A stretch of 64,000 bases of DNA. It comes from Xanthomonas sp. 3793 (lineage in GTDB: Bacteria > Pseudomonadota > Gammaproteobacteria > Xanthomonadales > Xanthomonadaceae). The notes under the pieces are model-generated. The model made no database searches and had not been told where the DNA came from. It was given only the letters and a program-made list of their open reading frames with translations. The position numbers and the translations under genes are program-made. Position 1 is the stretch's first letter. Every line of letters begins with the position of its first letter. Location: NCBI RefSeq assembly GCF_024806835.1, contig NZ_JANTYU010000004.1, positions 620,001 through 684,000 of the forward strand. Reading direction: 5' to 3'. Shown piece by piece: positions 18,066 to 27,657 of the stretch.

Positions 18066-20288
18066 ATGCCTCCCACCGTCTCCACCTTGCGCGTCGCCTT
18101 GCCGGTGCCGCTCCCCCAACTGTTCGACTATCTGCCTCCGGCCGACGCGCCGCTGACCGAGCCGGCGCAGGTCGGCTGCCGCGTGCGGGTGCCGTTCGGG
18201 TCGCGCGAGCTGGTCGGGGTGGTGGTGGAGATCGGCCAGCAGCCGTCGGCCGATGGACTGCGCCCGGCACTGGCCTGGTGCGACCAGACGCCGCTGCTGG
18301 TGGATGAACTGGCGCGCTCGCTGCACTGGCTGGCCCGTTATACCCATGCCCCTCTGGGCGAGGCTCAGGCCAGCGCGCTGCCCGGACCGCTGCGCCGCGG
18401 CGAGCCGCTGGCCGACACCCACGCCTGGGCCTGGCAACTGACCGAGTCCGGGCGCACAGGCGCTGCTGGCCTGCGCGCAGGCAGCCGGCCCGCCTTGCTG
18501 GCCGCCCTGCTGTTGACCGGTGCGGTGGGCGAGGAGCAGCTGGACCCGCTGCTGCCGCAGTGGCGCGACGCCGCACGCAGCCTGGCCAAGCGCGGCCATG
18601 CCGAGCGCGTGGCGGTACCGGCCGATGCCATCGCGCCACGCCCCGGCACCGGCCCGGCACTCAACGAAGAACAACTTGCTGCTGCCGCCGCGATCCGCGC
18701 GCACACCGGCTTTGCCACCTATCTGCTGGACGGCGTCACCGGCAGCGGCAAGACCGAGGTCTACCTGCAGGCGATCGCCGACTGCCTGGCCGCCGGCAAG
18801 CAGGCGCTGGTGCTGGTACCGGAAATCGGCCTCACTCCACAGACGCTCGGTCGCTTCCGCGCGCGCCTGGGGGTGCCGGTGCATGCGCTGCATTCGGGCC
18901 TGTCCGATGGCGAGCGCGCCCGGGTCTGGGCGGCGGCCTGGCGCGGCGAGGCCAAGCTGATCGTGGGCACGCGCTCGGCGGTGTTCACCCCGCTACCCAA
19001 CGCCGGGCTGATCGTGATCGACGAGGAACACGACGGCAGCTACAAGCAACAGGATGGCATCCGCTACCACGCCCGCGACTTCGCCCTGGTGCGCGGCAAG
19101 GCGCTGGATGTGCCGGTGATCCTGGGCAGCGCGACCCCATCGCTGGAAAGCCTGCACAACGCCTACTCCGGCCGCTATCAGCACCTGCGGCTGTCGCAGC
19201 GCGCTGGCGACGCCCGCCCGCCGCGGGTGCGCGTGCTGGACGTGCGCAAGCGCCCGCTCAAGGACGGCTTGTCGCCGGAGGTGCTGGCCGGCATCGGCGC
19301 CACCCTGGCGCGCGGCGAGCAGGTGCTGGTGTTCAAGAACCGCCGCGGTTATGCGCCGGTGCTGCTGTGCCACGACTGCGGCTGGACCGCCGCCTGCCAG
19401 CGTTGCAGCACCCCGCTGCACCAGACCCCGATGACCGTGCACGCAGGCGGCCGTCGCCTGCAGTGCCACCACTGCGGCGCGCGCCAGCAGGCGCCGCTGG
19501 CCTGCCCGGCCTGCGCCAGCCTGGCCCTGCAGCCGCAGGGCATCGGCACCGAGCGGCTGGAAGAACGGCTGACCGAGGCGTTTTCCGACTTCCCGGTGGT
19601 GCGCATCGACCGCAGCACCACCCAACGCCGCGACGCCCTGGAAACCCAGCTGGCCCGGCTGGGAACCGAGGCGGGCATCCTGGTCGGCACCCAGATCCTG
19701 GCCAAGGGCCACGACCTGCCGCGGCTGACCATGGTGGTGGTGGTCGGCATCGATGAAGGCCTGTTCTCGGCCGACTTCCGCGCTGCCGAAAAACTCTCCC
19801 AGCAACTGATCCAGGTGGCAGGACGCGCCGGGCGCGCCGACCGCCCCGGCGAGGTCTGGTTGCAGACCCACCATCCCGAACACCCCCTGTTGCAGACCCT
19901 GGTCAACGGCGGCTACCACGCCTTCGCCGATGCCGAACTGCAGCAGCGCGAAGCGGCAGGATTTCCCCCATTTGCGCATCTAGCGCTGTTCCGCGCCGAA
20001 GCCAAGGATGTCGCGGCGGCCAACCAGTTCCTGATGGCGGTACGCGGCCTGGCCACCGCAGATACCAGCGCGCAATCGCCCGCATTTGCGGACGTGGAGT
20101 GCTACGGCCCGATGCCCGCGCCGATGCCGCGCCGCGCCGGTTTCCAGCGCACCCAGTTGTTGCTGTCTGCGCAGCAGCGCTCGGCCTTGCATCGGCTGCT
20201 CGATGCGCAGCTGCCGGCCATCTATGCGCTACCGCAGGCGCGGCGCGTGCGCTGGTCGCTGGATGTGGACCCGATCGATCTGTATTAA
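18066..20288 (+). CDS. priA: Primosomal protein N' (replication-restart helicase PriA)
   Basis: 740 residues. 3'-to-5' superfamily 2 helicase that reloads the replisome at stalled forks. N-terminal DNA-binding domain starts 'VSTLRVALPVPLPQLFDYLP'. Walker A 'GVTGSGKTEVYL' is near residue 221, 'IVIDEEHDGSYKQQ' carries the DEEH box, and 'ILGSATPSLES' is motif III. The zinc-binding region is complete with four CxxC pairs ('CHDCGWTAACQRC', 'CHHCGARQQAPLACPAC'). Length is normal (E. coli 732). The upstream gap has DnaA boxes, which may tie expression to DnaA. Confidence 0.97.
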   Translation: MPPTVSTLRVALPVPLPQLFDYLPPADAPLTEPAQVGCRVRVPFGSRELVGVVVEIGQQPSADGLRPALAWCDQTPLLVDELARSLHWLARYTHAPLGEAQASALPGPLRRGEPLADTHAWAWQLTESGRTGAAGLRAGSRPALLAALLLTGAVGEEQLDPLLPQWRDAARSLAKRGHAERVAVPADAIAPRPGTGPALNEEQLAAAAAIRAHTGFATYLLDGVTGSGKTEVYLQAIADCLAAGKQALVLVPEIGLTPQTLGRFRARLGVPVHALHSGLSDGERARVWAAAWRGEAKLIVGTRSAVFTPLPNAGLIVIDEEHDGSYKQQDGIRYHARDFALVRGKALDVPVILGSATPSLESLHNAYSGRYQHLRLSQRAGDARPPRVRVLDVRKRPLKDGLSPEVLAGIGATLARGEQVLVFKNRRGYAPVLLCHDCGWTAACQRCSTPLHQTPMTVHAGGRRLQCHHCGARQQAPLACPACASLALQPQGIGTERLEERLTEAFSDFPVVRIDRSTTQRRDALETQLARLGTEAGILVGTQILAKGHDLPRLTMVVVVGIDEGLFSADFRAAEKLSQQLIQVAGRAGRADRPGEVWLQTHHPEHPLLQTLVNGGYHAFADAELQQREAAGFPPFAHLALFRAEAKDVAAANQFLMAVRGLATADTSAQSPAFADVECYGPMPAPMPRRAGFQRTQLLLSAQQRSALHRLLDAQLPAIYALPQARRVRWSLDVDPIDLY

Positions 20289-20351
20289 TGCCGGCGTATC
20301 GCACACCGCGCTGCCGCCAGACTCACATTGTGGCCAGTGCGCCCACGTTCC

Positions 20352-20635
20352 GTAGGAGCGCACCCGGGCGCGACAAGGCGTTACCGGCAATGCCCTCGCG
20401 CACAAGTGCGCTCCTACACACACCGCGAGGCCATCCAGCCGCACGGTGGGATCGTGCGTTGTAGGAGCGCGCTTGCGCGCGATGTGGCGTTATCGGGAAC
20501 GCCCTCGCGCACAAGTGCGCTCCTACACACACACCGCGAGGCCATCCAACCGCACGGTGGGCTTGTGCGTTGTAGGAGCGCGCTTGCGCGCGATGTGGCG
20601 TTGTCGGGAAGGCCCTCGCACAAGTGCGCTCCTAC
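20352..20635. repeat. Three tandem REP-like palindromic modules
   Basis: Three modules at 20352-20417, 20461-20526 and 20572-20635 each begin GTAGGAGCGC and end with the inverse GCGCTCCTAC, giving ~65-bp imperfect hairpins. They are spaced 109 and 111 bp apart and separated by conserved ~45-bp spacers (ACCGCGAGGCCATCCA...). Modules 2 and 3 are nearly identical; module 1 differs in its left arm. The array fills most of the 456-bp gap between the convergent 3' ends of priA and the GST gene, where it may act as a transcription barrier. The rest of the gap shows nothing else. Confidence 0.85.
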
Positions 20636-20744
20636 AGACAACGCGAGCTGCCGGGACGCGCGGTGCACGAGGCCGACAGCGTGTGAGGTCGGCGGCACGT
20701 GCTGTCTGCCATGGACCGCGCTGGCTTCAGCGCAGACCCGAAAC

Positions 20745-21401
20745 TCAGGTCAGCGCGGTCATCACGCCACGCTGGTATGCAGGACGCGCGCGCAGACGTT
20801 GATACCACGCCTGCAGATGCGGCAGCTCGGGCCGCGCGATCGGCATTTCGAACCAGGCGTAGATGAAGCTGCCCAGCGGAATATCCCCCATCGCCAAGCG
20901 CTCGCCGGACAGAAACGGCTGCTGCGCCAACGCCATATCGGCGCGTGCCAGCAGCTCGCCCGATTGCGCCAGTGCCGCGGCGATGCGTGCAGGATCGCGT
21001 TCGGCCTCAGGTGTGCGCAGCACGCCCCAGAACAGATCGCGAAACACGCTGGCAAAGGTCGAGGTGGTCCAGTCCATCCAGCGGTCGCCCACTGCGCGCT
21101 CGGCTGGCGATGACGGATACAGCGCCGGCGCGTATTGCGCGGCGAGATAGCGCACGATCGCATTGGACTCCCACACCACCAATGCACCATCCTGCAACGT
21201 CGGCACCACCGCGTTGGGGTTCAGCGCTCGATAAGCGGGCGTGTCGTTGCCGCCGAAGGCGCCGCCCACTTCGATCGACGTATACGCCACACCGGCTTCT
21301 TCGGCGCACCACAGTACCTTGCGCACATTGCTGGAATTGCGGCGCCCCCAGAGTGTGATCGTCGACTGAGCGGGTGCCATTGCATCCTGGGTCATGGTCA
21401 T
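20745..21401 (-). CDS. Glutathione S-transferase family protein
   Basis: 218 residues from ATG 21401, which overlaps the stop of the NYN gene (ATGA); internal Mets at 21395 and 21380 are alternatives. N-terminal thioredoxin-like domain: 'LWGRRNSSNVRKVLWCAEEA' with the Ser/Asn-containing active-site loop, and 'NPNAVVPTLQDGALVVWESN' with the cis-Pro and the ES glutathione-binding pair. The C-terminal helical domain includes 'MGDIPLGSFIYAWFEM' (N-capping box region). Likely cytosolic conjugation or detoxification; substrate unknown. Translationally coupled to the NYN/LOTUS gene. Confidence 0.92.
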   Translation of the reverse strand: MTMTQDAMAPAQSTITLWGRRNSSNVRKVLWCAEEAGVAYTSIEVGGAFGGNDTPAYRALNPNAVVPTLQDGALVVWESNAIVRYLAAQYAPALYPSSPAERAVGDRWMDWTTSTFASVFRDLFWGVLRTPEAERDPARIAAALAQSGELLARADMALAQQPFLSGERLAMGDIPLGSFIYAWFEMPIARPELPHLQAWYQRLRARPAYQRGVMTALT

Positions 21402-22225
21402 TTTGCTGCGACAGGTTTGGCTGTTGCGCGCGCCGCGCGCTTGGGGCTGGCTTGCGGGCCCGGTGCAACCGCAGGCGCCGCGGTTTTCGCACGGTTGCCG
21501 CTGCCCTTGGGCGTGTCGCGCACCCATAAGGCCTGCTCGTCGAGCTTGAGCTCGAACAGGCCGATCGCACGCACCAGATCGCTGAGTTTGCGATAGCCGT
21601 AATTGCGCGGATCGAACGAGGCCTGGTTGGCCACCTGCTTGCCTACCGCGCTCAGCAACGCCCAGCCGTCGTCCTCGCACGCGCTGACGATGGCGTTGCG
21701 CAGCATCTGCACCAGCCGCGTATCGCTGCGCAGCGCGGTCGCATCCTTGCGCCCGGCAGCGGTGTCGCTGGCCGCGGCGGCCTGCTCGCCCAGCGCTTCC
21801 ACGTAGGTGAATTTGGAGCATGCATTGACGAACGGTGCCGGCGTCTTTTTCTCGCCAAAACCATAGACCTTCATGCCATCGGTCAGCAGACGCATCACCA
21901 GCGGGGTGAAATCCGCATCGCTGGAGACGATCGCAAACCCATCCAGATTGCGCGCATACAACAGGTCCATCGCATCGATCACCATCGCCATGTCCGAGGC
22001 GTTCTTGCCGGAGCTGTAGGCAAACTGCTGGATCGGCCGAATCGCATAATCGTGCAGCGCCGCTTCCCAGCCTTTCAGGTGCGGGCTCTTCCAGTTGCCG
22101 TAGGCGCGGCGCACGTTGGCTACGCCGTAGCGTGCCACTTCCGCCAGCACTACATCGATCTTGCCGGCCGGCGCGTTGTCTGCGTCGATCAGCAAGGCGA
22201 TCCGCTTGTCGGGATTGTCGGTCAT
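21398..22225 (-). CDS. NYN-domain (PIN-like RNase) protein with C-terminal OST-HTH/LOTUS domain
   Basis: 275 residues from ATG 22225. Residues 7-145 are a LabA/DUF88-type NYN domain: 'RIALLIDADNAPAGKIDVVL' with the first catalytic Asp residues, 'ASDMAMVIDAMDLLY', and 'GFAIVSSDADFTPLVMRL' with the later acidic residues, so the PIN-like acidic site looks complete. Residues ~175-235 ('LVQMLRNAIVSACEDDGWAL', 'YRKLSDLVRAIGLFEL') fit an OST-HTH/LOTUS RNA-binding domain. The end is a Lys/Ala/Pro-rich basic tail. Probably a metal-dependent RNase or RNA-binding factor; target unknown. Coupled to the downstream GST gene by a 4-bp overlap. Confidence 0.88.
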   Translation of the reverse strand: MTDNPDKRIALLIDADNAPAGKIDVVLAEVARYGVANVRRAYGNWKSPHLKGWEAALHDYAIRPIQQFAYSSGKNASDMAMVIDAMDLLYARNLDGFAIVSSDADFTPLVMRLLTDGMKVYGFGEKKTPAPFVNACSKFTYVEALGEQAAAASDTAAGRKDATALRSDTRLVQMLRNAIVSACEDDGWALLSAVGKQVANQASFDPRNYGYRKLSDLVRAIGLFELKLDEQALWVRDTPKGSGNRAKTAAPAVAPGPQASPKRAARATAKPVAAK

Positions 22226-22227
22226 GC

Positions 22228-22824
22228 TCAATGCTCCAGTGCAGCGTCGGTGACGGTTTCGGTTGCGGCCCCGGTGTCCATTTCCGGATCTGATTCTGTC
22301 TCGGCATCGGCATCGGCATCGGCATCGGCATCGGCATCGAGCGTGGCCTCTTCTGCCGTCTCTGCAGCCGGCAAGGTGTACTCGGTGCCATCGCGCAGGG
22401 TGAGCACGCCATCGCTCAGGATCTCCTGATCGGCGCCGGCGCTGATCCAGGTCGCCTTGACGCGCCCGGCGCCGCGGTCGCCTTCCACAGCGAACACGAA
22501 CTCTTCGCCGCCCGGCGCCATTCCCGTGCGCACCAGATCCACCCGCATGCTGCGGATCTGGCCGATATGTTCCTGCACCACCGCATCGTCCTGCAGCGCG
22601 CTGCGCGCCTGGTCGGTAAACACCGTCCAGCCCGTATTGACCAGCCACATGGCCGCGGCCAGCACCACCACCCCGAACAGACTCGCGCAGGCCAGGATGC
22701 CGATCAGGCCGATGGCCACGCCGCTGAGCGGCTTCCTGGCCGCAGGCGCCACAGAGGCGACCGGTGCTGCAGTGGGCGCTGGCGCGTTCGGCAGCGGGGG
22801 CAGGGGCGGGGGGAACGAAGACAT
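22228..22824 (-). CDS. Hypothetical single-pass membrane protein with Asp-Ala repeat
   Basis: 198 residues from ATG 22824; an in-frame ATG at 22878 would add 18 residues. Pro/Ala-rich N-terminus ('MSSFPPPLPPLPNAPAPTAA'), one membrane segment (~36-62), then a ~100-residue domain ('TDQARSALQDDAVVQEHIGQ') that may be periplasmic. Near the C-terminus a run of alternating Asp and Ala is encoded by six perfect copies of a 6-bp repeat (22303-22338). The gene ends 2 bp before the NYN start, so the three genes look like one operon. No function recognised. Confidence 0.75.
   Translation of the reverse strand: MSSFPPPLPPLPNAPAPTAAPVASVAPAARKPLSGVAIGLIGILACASLFGVVVLAAAMWLVNTGWTVFTDQARSALQDDAVVQEHIGQIRSMRVDLVRTGMAPGGEEFVFAVEGDRGAGRVKATWISAGADQEILSDGVLTLRDGTEYTLPAAETAEEATLDADADADADADAETESDPEMDTGAATETVTDAALEH
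22303..22338. repeat. Hexanucleotide tandem repeat (GGCATC)6 inside a coding region
   Basis: Six perfect 6-bp copies on the plus strand encode alternating Asp-Ala in the minus-strand gene 22228-22824. Because the unit is a multiple of three, copy-number changes would lengthen or shorten the protein without a frameshift. Confidence 0.9.
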
Positions 22825-22943
22825 GTGGAGGCCGTCAAAGATGGATGCGACATGATGCCGCAGGCGCGCTGCGCCCACGCATCATGTTCATTGGCAATTT
22901 GGCATGCTGTCGAGCCCGCGTCGCGTTCCATCGGACTTCTACG

Positions 22944-24236
22944 ATGACCTCTTCCCCCTCCCCTGCTCCACTGCATCTGGTCGTGGTGGGCGGCGGCTTC
23001 GCCGGTTTGTGGGCGACCCGCGCGCTCGACGATCCCGGCATCCGCATCACCCTGATCGACCGCCAGAACCATCACCTGTTCCAGCCGTTGCTGTACCAGG
23101 TGGCCACCGCCGGGCTGTCGGCACCGGATATCGCCGCACCGCTGCGCCACATCCTGCGCGAGCAGCGCAATGTCGAAGTCCTGCTTGGCGATGTGGCCGA
23201 AATCGTCCCAACCGGTCGTCAAGTACTGCTCGCCGATGGCAAGACGCTCGACTACGACATGCTGCTGCTGGCCACCGGCGCCACCCATGCCTACTTCGGC
23301 AACGACCAGTGGGCCGAACATGCGCCCGGCCTGAAAACCCTCTACGACGCGCTGGTCCTGCGCCGCAAGCTGCTGCTGGCCTTCGAGCGCGCCGAGGCCG
23401 AATCCGATCCGGCCGCCCGCGCGGCCTGGCTGAGCTTTGCGGTGGTCGGCGGTGGCCCCACCGGTGTCGAGCTCGCCGGCACCCTGGCCGAAATCGCCCG
23501 CCACACGCTCAAGAACGAATTCCGCCATATCGACCCTCAACAGGCGCGCGTGCGCCTGGTCGAAGCCGGCCCGCGCGTGCTGCCGTCGTTCCCGAACGAT
23601 CTCACCGACAAGGCGCGCAAGCAGCTCGAGCGCCTGGGCGTGGAAGTGCACACCGGCACGCCGGTGACGCATATCGATGCGCTGGGCTACCAGCTTGGCG
23701 ACACCTTCGTGCCGGCGCGCACCGTGGTATGGGCCGCCGGCGTGGCGGCCTCACCGCTGGCGCGCACGCTGGGCGTGCCGCTGGATCGTGCCGGCCGCGT
23801 ACTGGTGGAGCCGGACCTGAGCGTGCCCGGCCACCCGGAGATCTTCGTCGGCGGCGATCTGGCGTCGGTGCAGCAGGACGGTCGCCCGGTGCCGGGCGTG
23901 GCGCCGGCGGCCAAGCAGATGGGCAAGCACATCGCCAAGGCGATCCGCGCACGTCAGCGCGGTCAGGCTGCGACCGCGTTCCGCTATCAGGACTTCGGCA
24001 ACCTGGCGACCATCGGCCGCATGGCCGCCATCGTGCACGTGGGCAAGCTCAAGCTGTCCGGCATCGTGGCGTGGTGGTTCTGGCTGGCCGCGCACGTCTA
24101 CTTCCTGATCGGCTTCCGCAACCGCTTCGTGGTGCTGGTGAACTGGGCGATGGCGTACTGGAGCTACCAGCGCGCCGCGCGCATCATCTTCGGCGGCGCC
24201 ACCGACGACCCGCCGCCCAGCAGCAAGGACGGATGA
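22944..24236 (+). CDS. Type II NADH:quinone oxidoreductase (Ndh-like, FAD-dependent)
   Basis: 430 residues from ATG 22944. Non-proton-pumping enzyme that passes electrons from NADH to quinone at the inner membrane. FAD motif 'VVVGGGFAGL' at ~12-21, 'QNHHLFQPLLYQVATAGLS', NADH motif 'FAVVGGGPTGVELAGTLAE' near 168, and 'PEIFVGGDLASV' near 300 binding the FAD ribityl chain. A C-terminal amphipathic or hydrophobic region ('GIVAWWFWLAAHVYFLIGF') anchors it to the membrane. Length is typical. The TRIC-channel gene follows in the same direction. Confidence 0.94.
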   Translation: MTSSPSPAPLHLVVVGGGFAGLWATRALDDPGIRITLIDRQNHHLFQPLLYQVATAGLSAPDIAAPLRHILREQRNVEVLLGDVAEIVPTGRQVLLADGKTLDYDMLLLATGATHAYFGNDQWAEHAPGLKTLYDALVLRRKLLLAFERAEAESDPAARAAWLSFAVVGGGPTGVELAGTLAEIARHTLKNEFRHIDPQQARVRLVEAGPRVLPSFPNDLTDKARKQLERLGVEVHTGTPVTHIDALGYQLGDTFVPARTVVWAAGVAASPLARTLGVPLDRAGRVLVEPDLSVPGHPEIFVGGDLASVQQDGRPVPGVAPAAKQMGKHIAKAIRARQRGQAATAFRYQDFGNLATIGRMAAIVHVGKLKLSGIVAWWFWLAAHVYFLIGFRNRFVVLVNWAMAYWSYQRAARIIFGGATDDPPPSSKDG

Positions 24237-24288
24237 CAGCGCCGCAGGCCGTGCGTAATGCTGTGCGGCCTGATTCGATGCGCTGATC

Positions 24289-24903
24289 GTGACGACTGTC
24301 CTGTTCCTGCTGGATCTGCTCGGTACCTTCGTGTTCGCCCTGAGCGGCGCGACCGTGGCGGTGCGCAATCGCCTGGACCTGTTCGGCGTGCTGGTGCTGT
24401 CGTGCGCAGCCGCGGTCTCCGGCGGCATCGTGCGCGATGTGTTGATCGGCGCCACCCCGCCGGCCGCGCTGGTCCACCCGCAGTACCTGCTGGTCGCCTG
24501 CCTGGCCGGCGTTGCCGGTTTTTATTGGCACACCGCAGTGGAACGGCTGCGCAACCCGGTGCAGATCTTCGACGCGGCGGGGTTGGCGCTGTTTGCGGTC
24601 TATGGCACCAGCAAGGCGCTGGACTACAACCTCAGCCCGCTGAGCGCCACCTTGCTGGGCATGCTCAGCGGCATCGGCGGCGGCATCGCGCGCGACCTGC
24701 TGGTCGCACGCACGCCGGTGGTGTTGCAGGCCGAACTGTATGCGGTGGCCGCGCTTGCCGGTGGCGGCCTGGTGGCGATCGGGCACATGCTCGCAGTGCC
24801 GCAGGCCTGGTCGCTGACGACCGGCGCGCTCGTCTGTTTCGGGCTGCGCTTCATGGCGATCCGCTACGGCTGGCATCTACCGGTCGCGCGCTTGCCGGAG
24901 TAG
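24289..24903 (+). CDS. TRIC family cation channel (UPF0126/YicG-like)
   Basis: 204 residues from GTG 24289. Two homologous three-helix halves: 'LLDLLGTFVFALSGATVAVR' with 'GGIVRDVLIGATPP', and 'DAAGLALFAVYGTSKALDY' with 'GGGIARDLLVARTPVVLQ'. The paired GGGxxRDxL motifs define the bacterial UPF0126/TRIC family of trimeric cation channels (E. coli YadS/YicG relatives). Physiological role uncertain. A strong shared terminator separates it from the convergent rpoH. Confidence 0.93.
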   Translation: MTTVLFLLDLLGTFVFALSGATVAVRNRLDLFGVLVLSCAAAVSGGIVRDVLIGATPPAALVHPQYLLVACLAGVAGFYWHTAVERLRNPVQIFDAAGLALFAVYGTSKALDYNLSPLSATLLGMLSGIGGGIARDLLVARTPVVLQAELYAVAALAGGGLVAIGHMLAVPQAWSLTTGALVCFGLRFMAIRYGWHLPVARLPE

Positions 24904-24954
24904 CGATGCTGCCGACACGCCTGTAGCGCACGTAGCGCACAGCGCTACAAATGC

Positions 24955-24980
24955 AAACGGCCCGGATCACCGGGCCGTTT
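24955..24980. terminator. Bidirectional terminator between the TRIC gene and rpoH
   Basis: Perfect 11-bp stem (24955-24965 with 24970-24980), ATCA loop, AAA at one end and TTT at the other. It lies between the convergent 3' ends, so it can serve both genes. Confidence 0.85.
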
Positions 24981-25009
24981 GTGCAACACCTGCCGCGTGA
25001 TCGAAATGA

Positions 25010-25885
<876 letters not shown>

Positions 25886-26084
25886 AGGCACCATCTTAGC
25901 AGTCGAACTATTGGACTGCCGGGTACAGAAAGAGTTCCCAGCGTTCCATTTATAGGACGTTCGGGCTTCCAGCCTTGCCGGCGTTCTACCGTACAGCTCC
26001 CCGAATTCAGCCGCTACGTTAGCACCACGCCCTCGCTCAGACCGTGACAAACCTGCGGCGAATCGCGCCTGTCCCCGCGCTTGT

Positions 26085-26810
26085 TCAGCCGGCGGCCGAC
26101 GTTGTGTCCAATGCGTTGCGCGACGGCAACGACCAATCGATCGGCTGGAGACCGCGGCGTTGCAGATGCTCGTTGGTCCTGGAGAAGTGCTTGCAGCCCA
26201 GAAAGCCGCGATGCGCCGACAACGGTGAAGGATGCGGGGCCTTGAACACGCGATGGCGGGCCTGGTCGATCACCTTGCCCTTGGACTGCGCGTAGCTGCC
26301 CCAGAGCAGGAACACCAGGCCTTCGCGCTCGCGGTTGAGCATCTCGACCACATGGTCGGTAAAACCTTCCCAGCCCTTGTTCTGGTGCGCGCCGGCACGC
26401 CCCTGCTCCACCGTCAGCACCGCATTGAGCAGCAGCACGCCCTGGCGCGCCCACGGCATCAGATAGCCATGGTCGGGGCGCGGGATGCCCAGATCGTCCT
26501 GGATCTCTTTGTAGATGTTGAGCAGCGATGGCGGCACCGGCACGCCCGGCAGGACCGAAAAGCACAGCCCGTGCGCCTGACCCTCGCCGTGGTACGGGTC
26601 CTGGCCCAGGATCACCACCTTGACCTGCTCGAACGGCGTGGCGTCGAACGCGGCGAAGATCTGCGGACCGGGCGGGAATACCCGAGCGCCGGCCGCTTTG
26701 CGCTGGCGCAGGAAGGCAGACAGTTCCTGCATCTCCGGGCGCAGCAACCAGTCGCCCACCTTTGCCTTCCACGACGGTTCCAGCTGGATACGCCCTTCCA
26801 CTTCGGTCAT
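26085..26810 (-). CDS. ung: Uracil-DNA glycosylase
   Basis: 241 residues. Removes uracil from DNA to start base-excision repair. Family 1 motifs are intact: '[18 protein letters not shown]' with catalytic Asp71, '[10 protein letters not shown]', and the DNA-intercalation loop '[11 protein letters not shown]' with the catalytic His. Length matches E. coli Ung (229) with a short C-terminal extension. The start codon overlaps the stop of the response-regulator gene (ATGA), so the two are translationally coupled. Confidence 0.97.
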   Translation of the reverse strand: MTEVEGRIQLEPSWKAKVGDWLLRPEMQELSAFLRQRKAAGARVFPPGPQIFAAFDATPFEQVKVVILGQDPYHGEGQAHGLCFSVLPGVPVPPSLLNIYKEIQDDLGIPRPDHGYLMPWARQGVLLLNAVLTVEQGRAGAHQNKGWEGFTDHVVEMLNREREGLVFLLWGSYAQSKGKVIDQARHRVFKAPHPSPLSAHRGFLGCKHFSRTNEHLQRRGLQPIDWSLPSRNALDTTSAAG

Positions 26811-27649
26811 AGGGTGATGGCCTGGTCTTCCAGGCGTGCCAGCCGCAACTGGAACAGCACCTTGGTCACCAGCAGGCGCTCTTCGATCGGTTTTTGCACC
26901 AGGTCGTTTGCACCGGCGCGCAGCAGTTCGGACTGGTTGCGCGGATTGGTGTCGCCGGTCATCACCAGCACCGGCAGGCGGCGCTTGCCGTAGGCAAAGT
27001 CGATACGGATGCGCTCGACCACGTCGCGGCCGTTGAGCTCGCCCTTGAGGGTCACGTCGGTCAGCACCACGTCGATGCGACGCTCGGTGCGGCCCAGCGA
27101 TTCGGCGGTGAGCAGCGCAAAGGCGTCTTCGGCGGTGAGCACATGCACCACCTTCAGGCTCTGGCGCTCGAGCATGCGCTTGGTCGCCTCGGCCACCACG
27201 CGGCTGTCTTCGATGTAGAGCACGGTCGCGCCCACCACCGGCTCGGGCTGCACATAGCCGCGGATGAAGGTCGCCAGCGCTTCATGGCCCAGCGCCTTGT
27301 CGAAGTAATCGGTGACGTACTCGGTGAAACGGCGCTCGACCAGATGCTGCTGCGCATCGCCGGACACCACGATCACCGGCACATACGCCTGCCCGGCCGC
27401 TTCGCGCACGCTGCGCGCCAGGGTCAGGCCATCGCCATCGGGCAGGGACAGCGAGGTGGTCACAAGATCCACCGCGCCGGCCTCCAGCGCATCGCGCGCT
27501 TCGGCGATGCTGGCGCAGCCGATCACCTGCACATTGGGCAGGTCGCGCTTGAGCACGTCGGCAATGAGCTTGCGTACCAGCTTCGAACCATCGACGACCA
27601 TCACGCGCGGTGCGTCGCTGATCAGGTGTTTGAGATCTGGTGGATGCAT
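26807..27649 (-). CDS. Response regulator with two receiver domains (first one degenerate)
   Basis: 280 residues from ATG 27649. REC1 (~12-130): the position expected to hold the phosphorylated Asp is replaced in '[14 protein letters not shown]', and only one acidic residue remains in 'VMVVDGS'. REC2 (~143-270): '[10 protein letters not shown]', phospho-acceptor Asp in '[14 protein letters not shown]', and the conserved Lys in 'LVQKPIEER' are all present. There is no DNA-binding or enzymatic output domain. It probably acts through protein contacts, with REC2 phosphorylated. The partner histidine kinase is not in the window. Sits between ftsX and ung on the same strand. Confidence 0.88.
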   Translation of the reverse strand: MHPPDLKHLISDAPRVMVVDGSKLVRKLIADVLKRDLPNVQVIGCASIAEARDALEAGAVDLVTTSLSLPDGDGLTLARSVREAAGQAYVPVIVVSGDAQQHLVERRFTEYVTDYFDKALGHEALATFIRGYVQPEPVVGATVLYIEDSRVVAEATKRMLERQSLKVVHVLTAEDAFALLTAESLGRTERRIDVVLTDVTLKGELNGRDVVERIRIDFAYGKRRLPVLVMTGDTNPRNQSELLRAGANDLVQKPIEERLLVTKVLFQLRLARLEDQAITL

Positions 27650-27657
27650 GGCAGGCC

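Noticed and set aside
20352-20635. Possible CRISPR array
   Set aside because: Units are ~65-bp palindromes with conserved, not unique, spacers, only three copies, and no cas gene nearby; REP-like elements fit better.
25886-26084. Sigma-E or sigma-32 type promoter before rpoH
   Set aside because: GGAAC and TCTG-like hexamers are present on the minus strand, but their spacing does not fit a known consensus, so no promoter was assigned.
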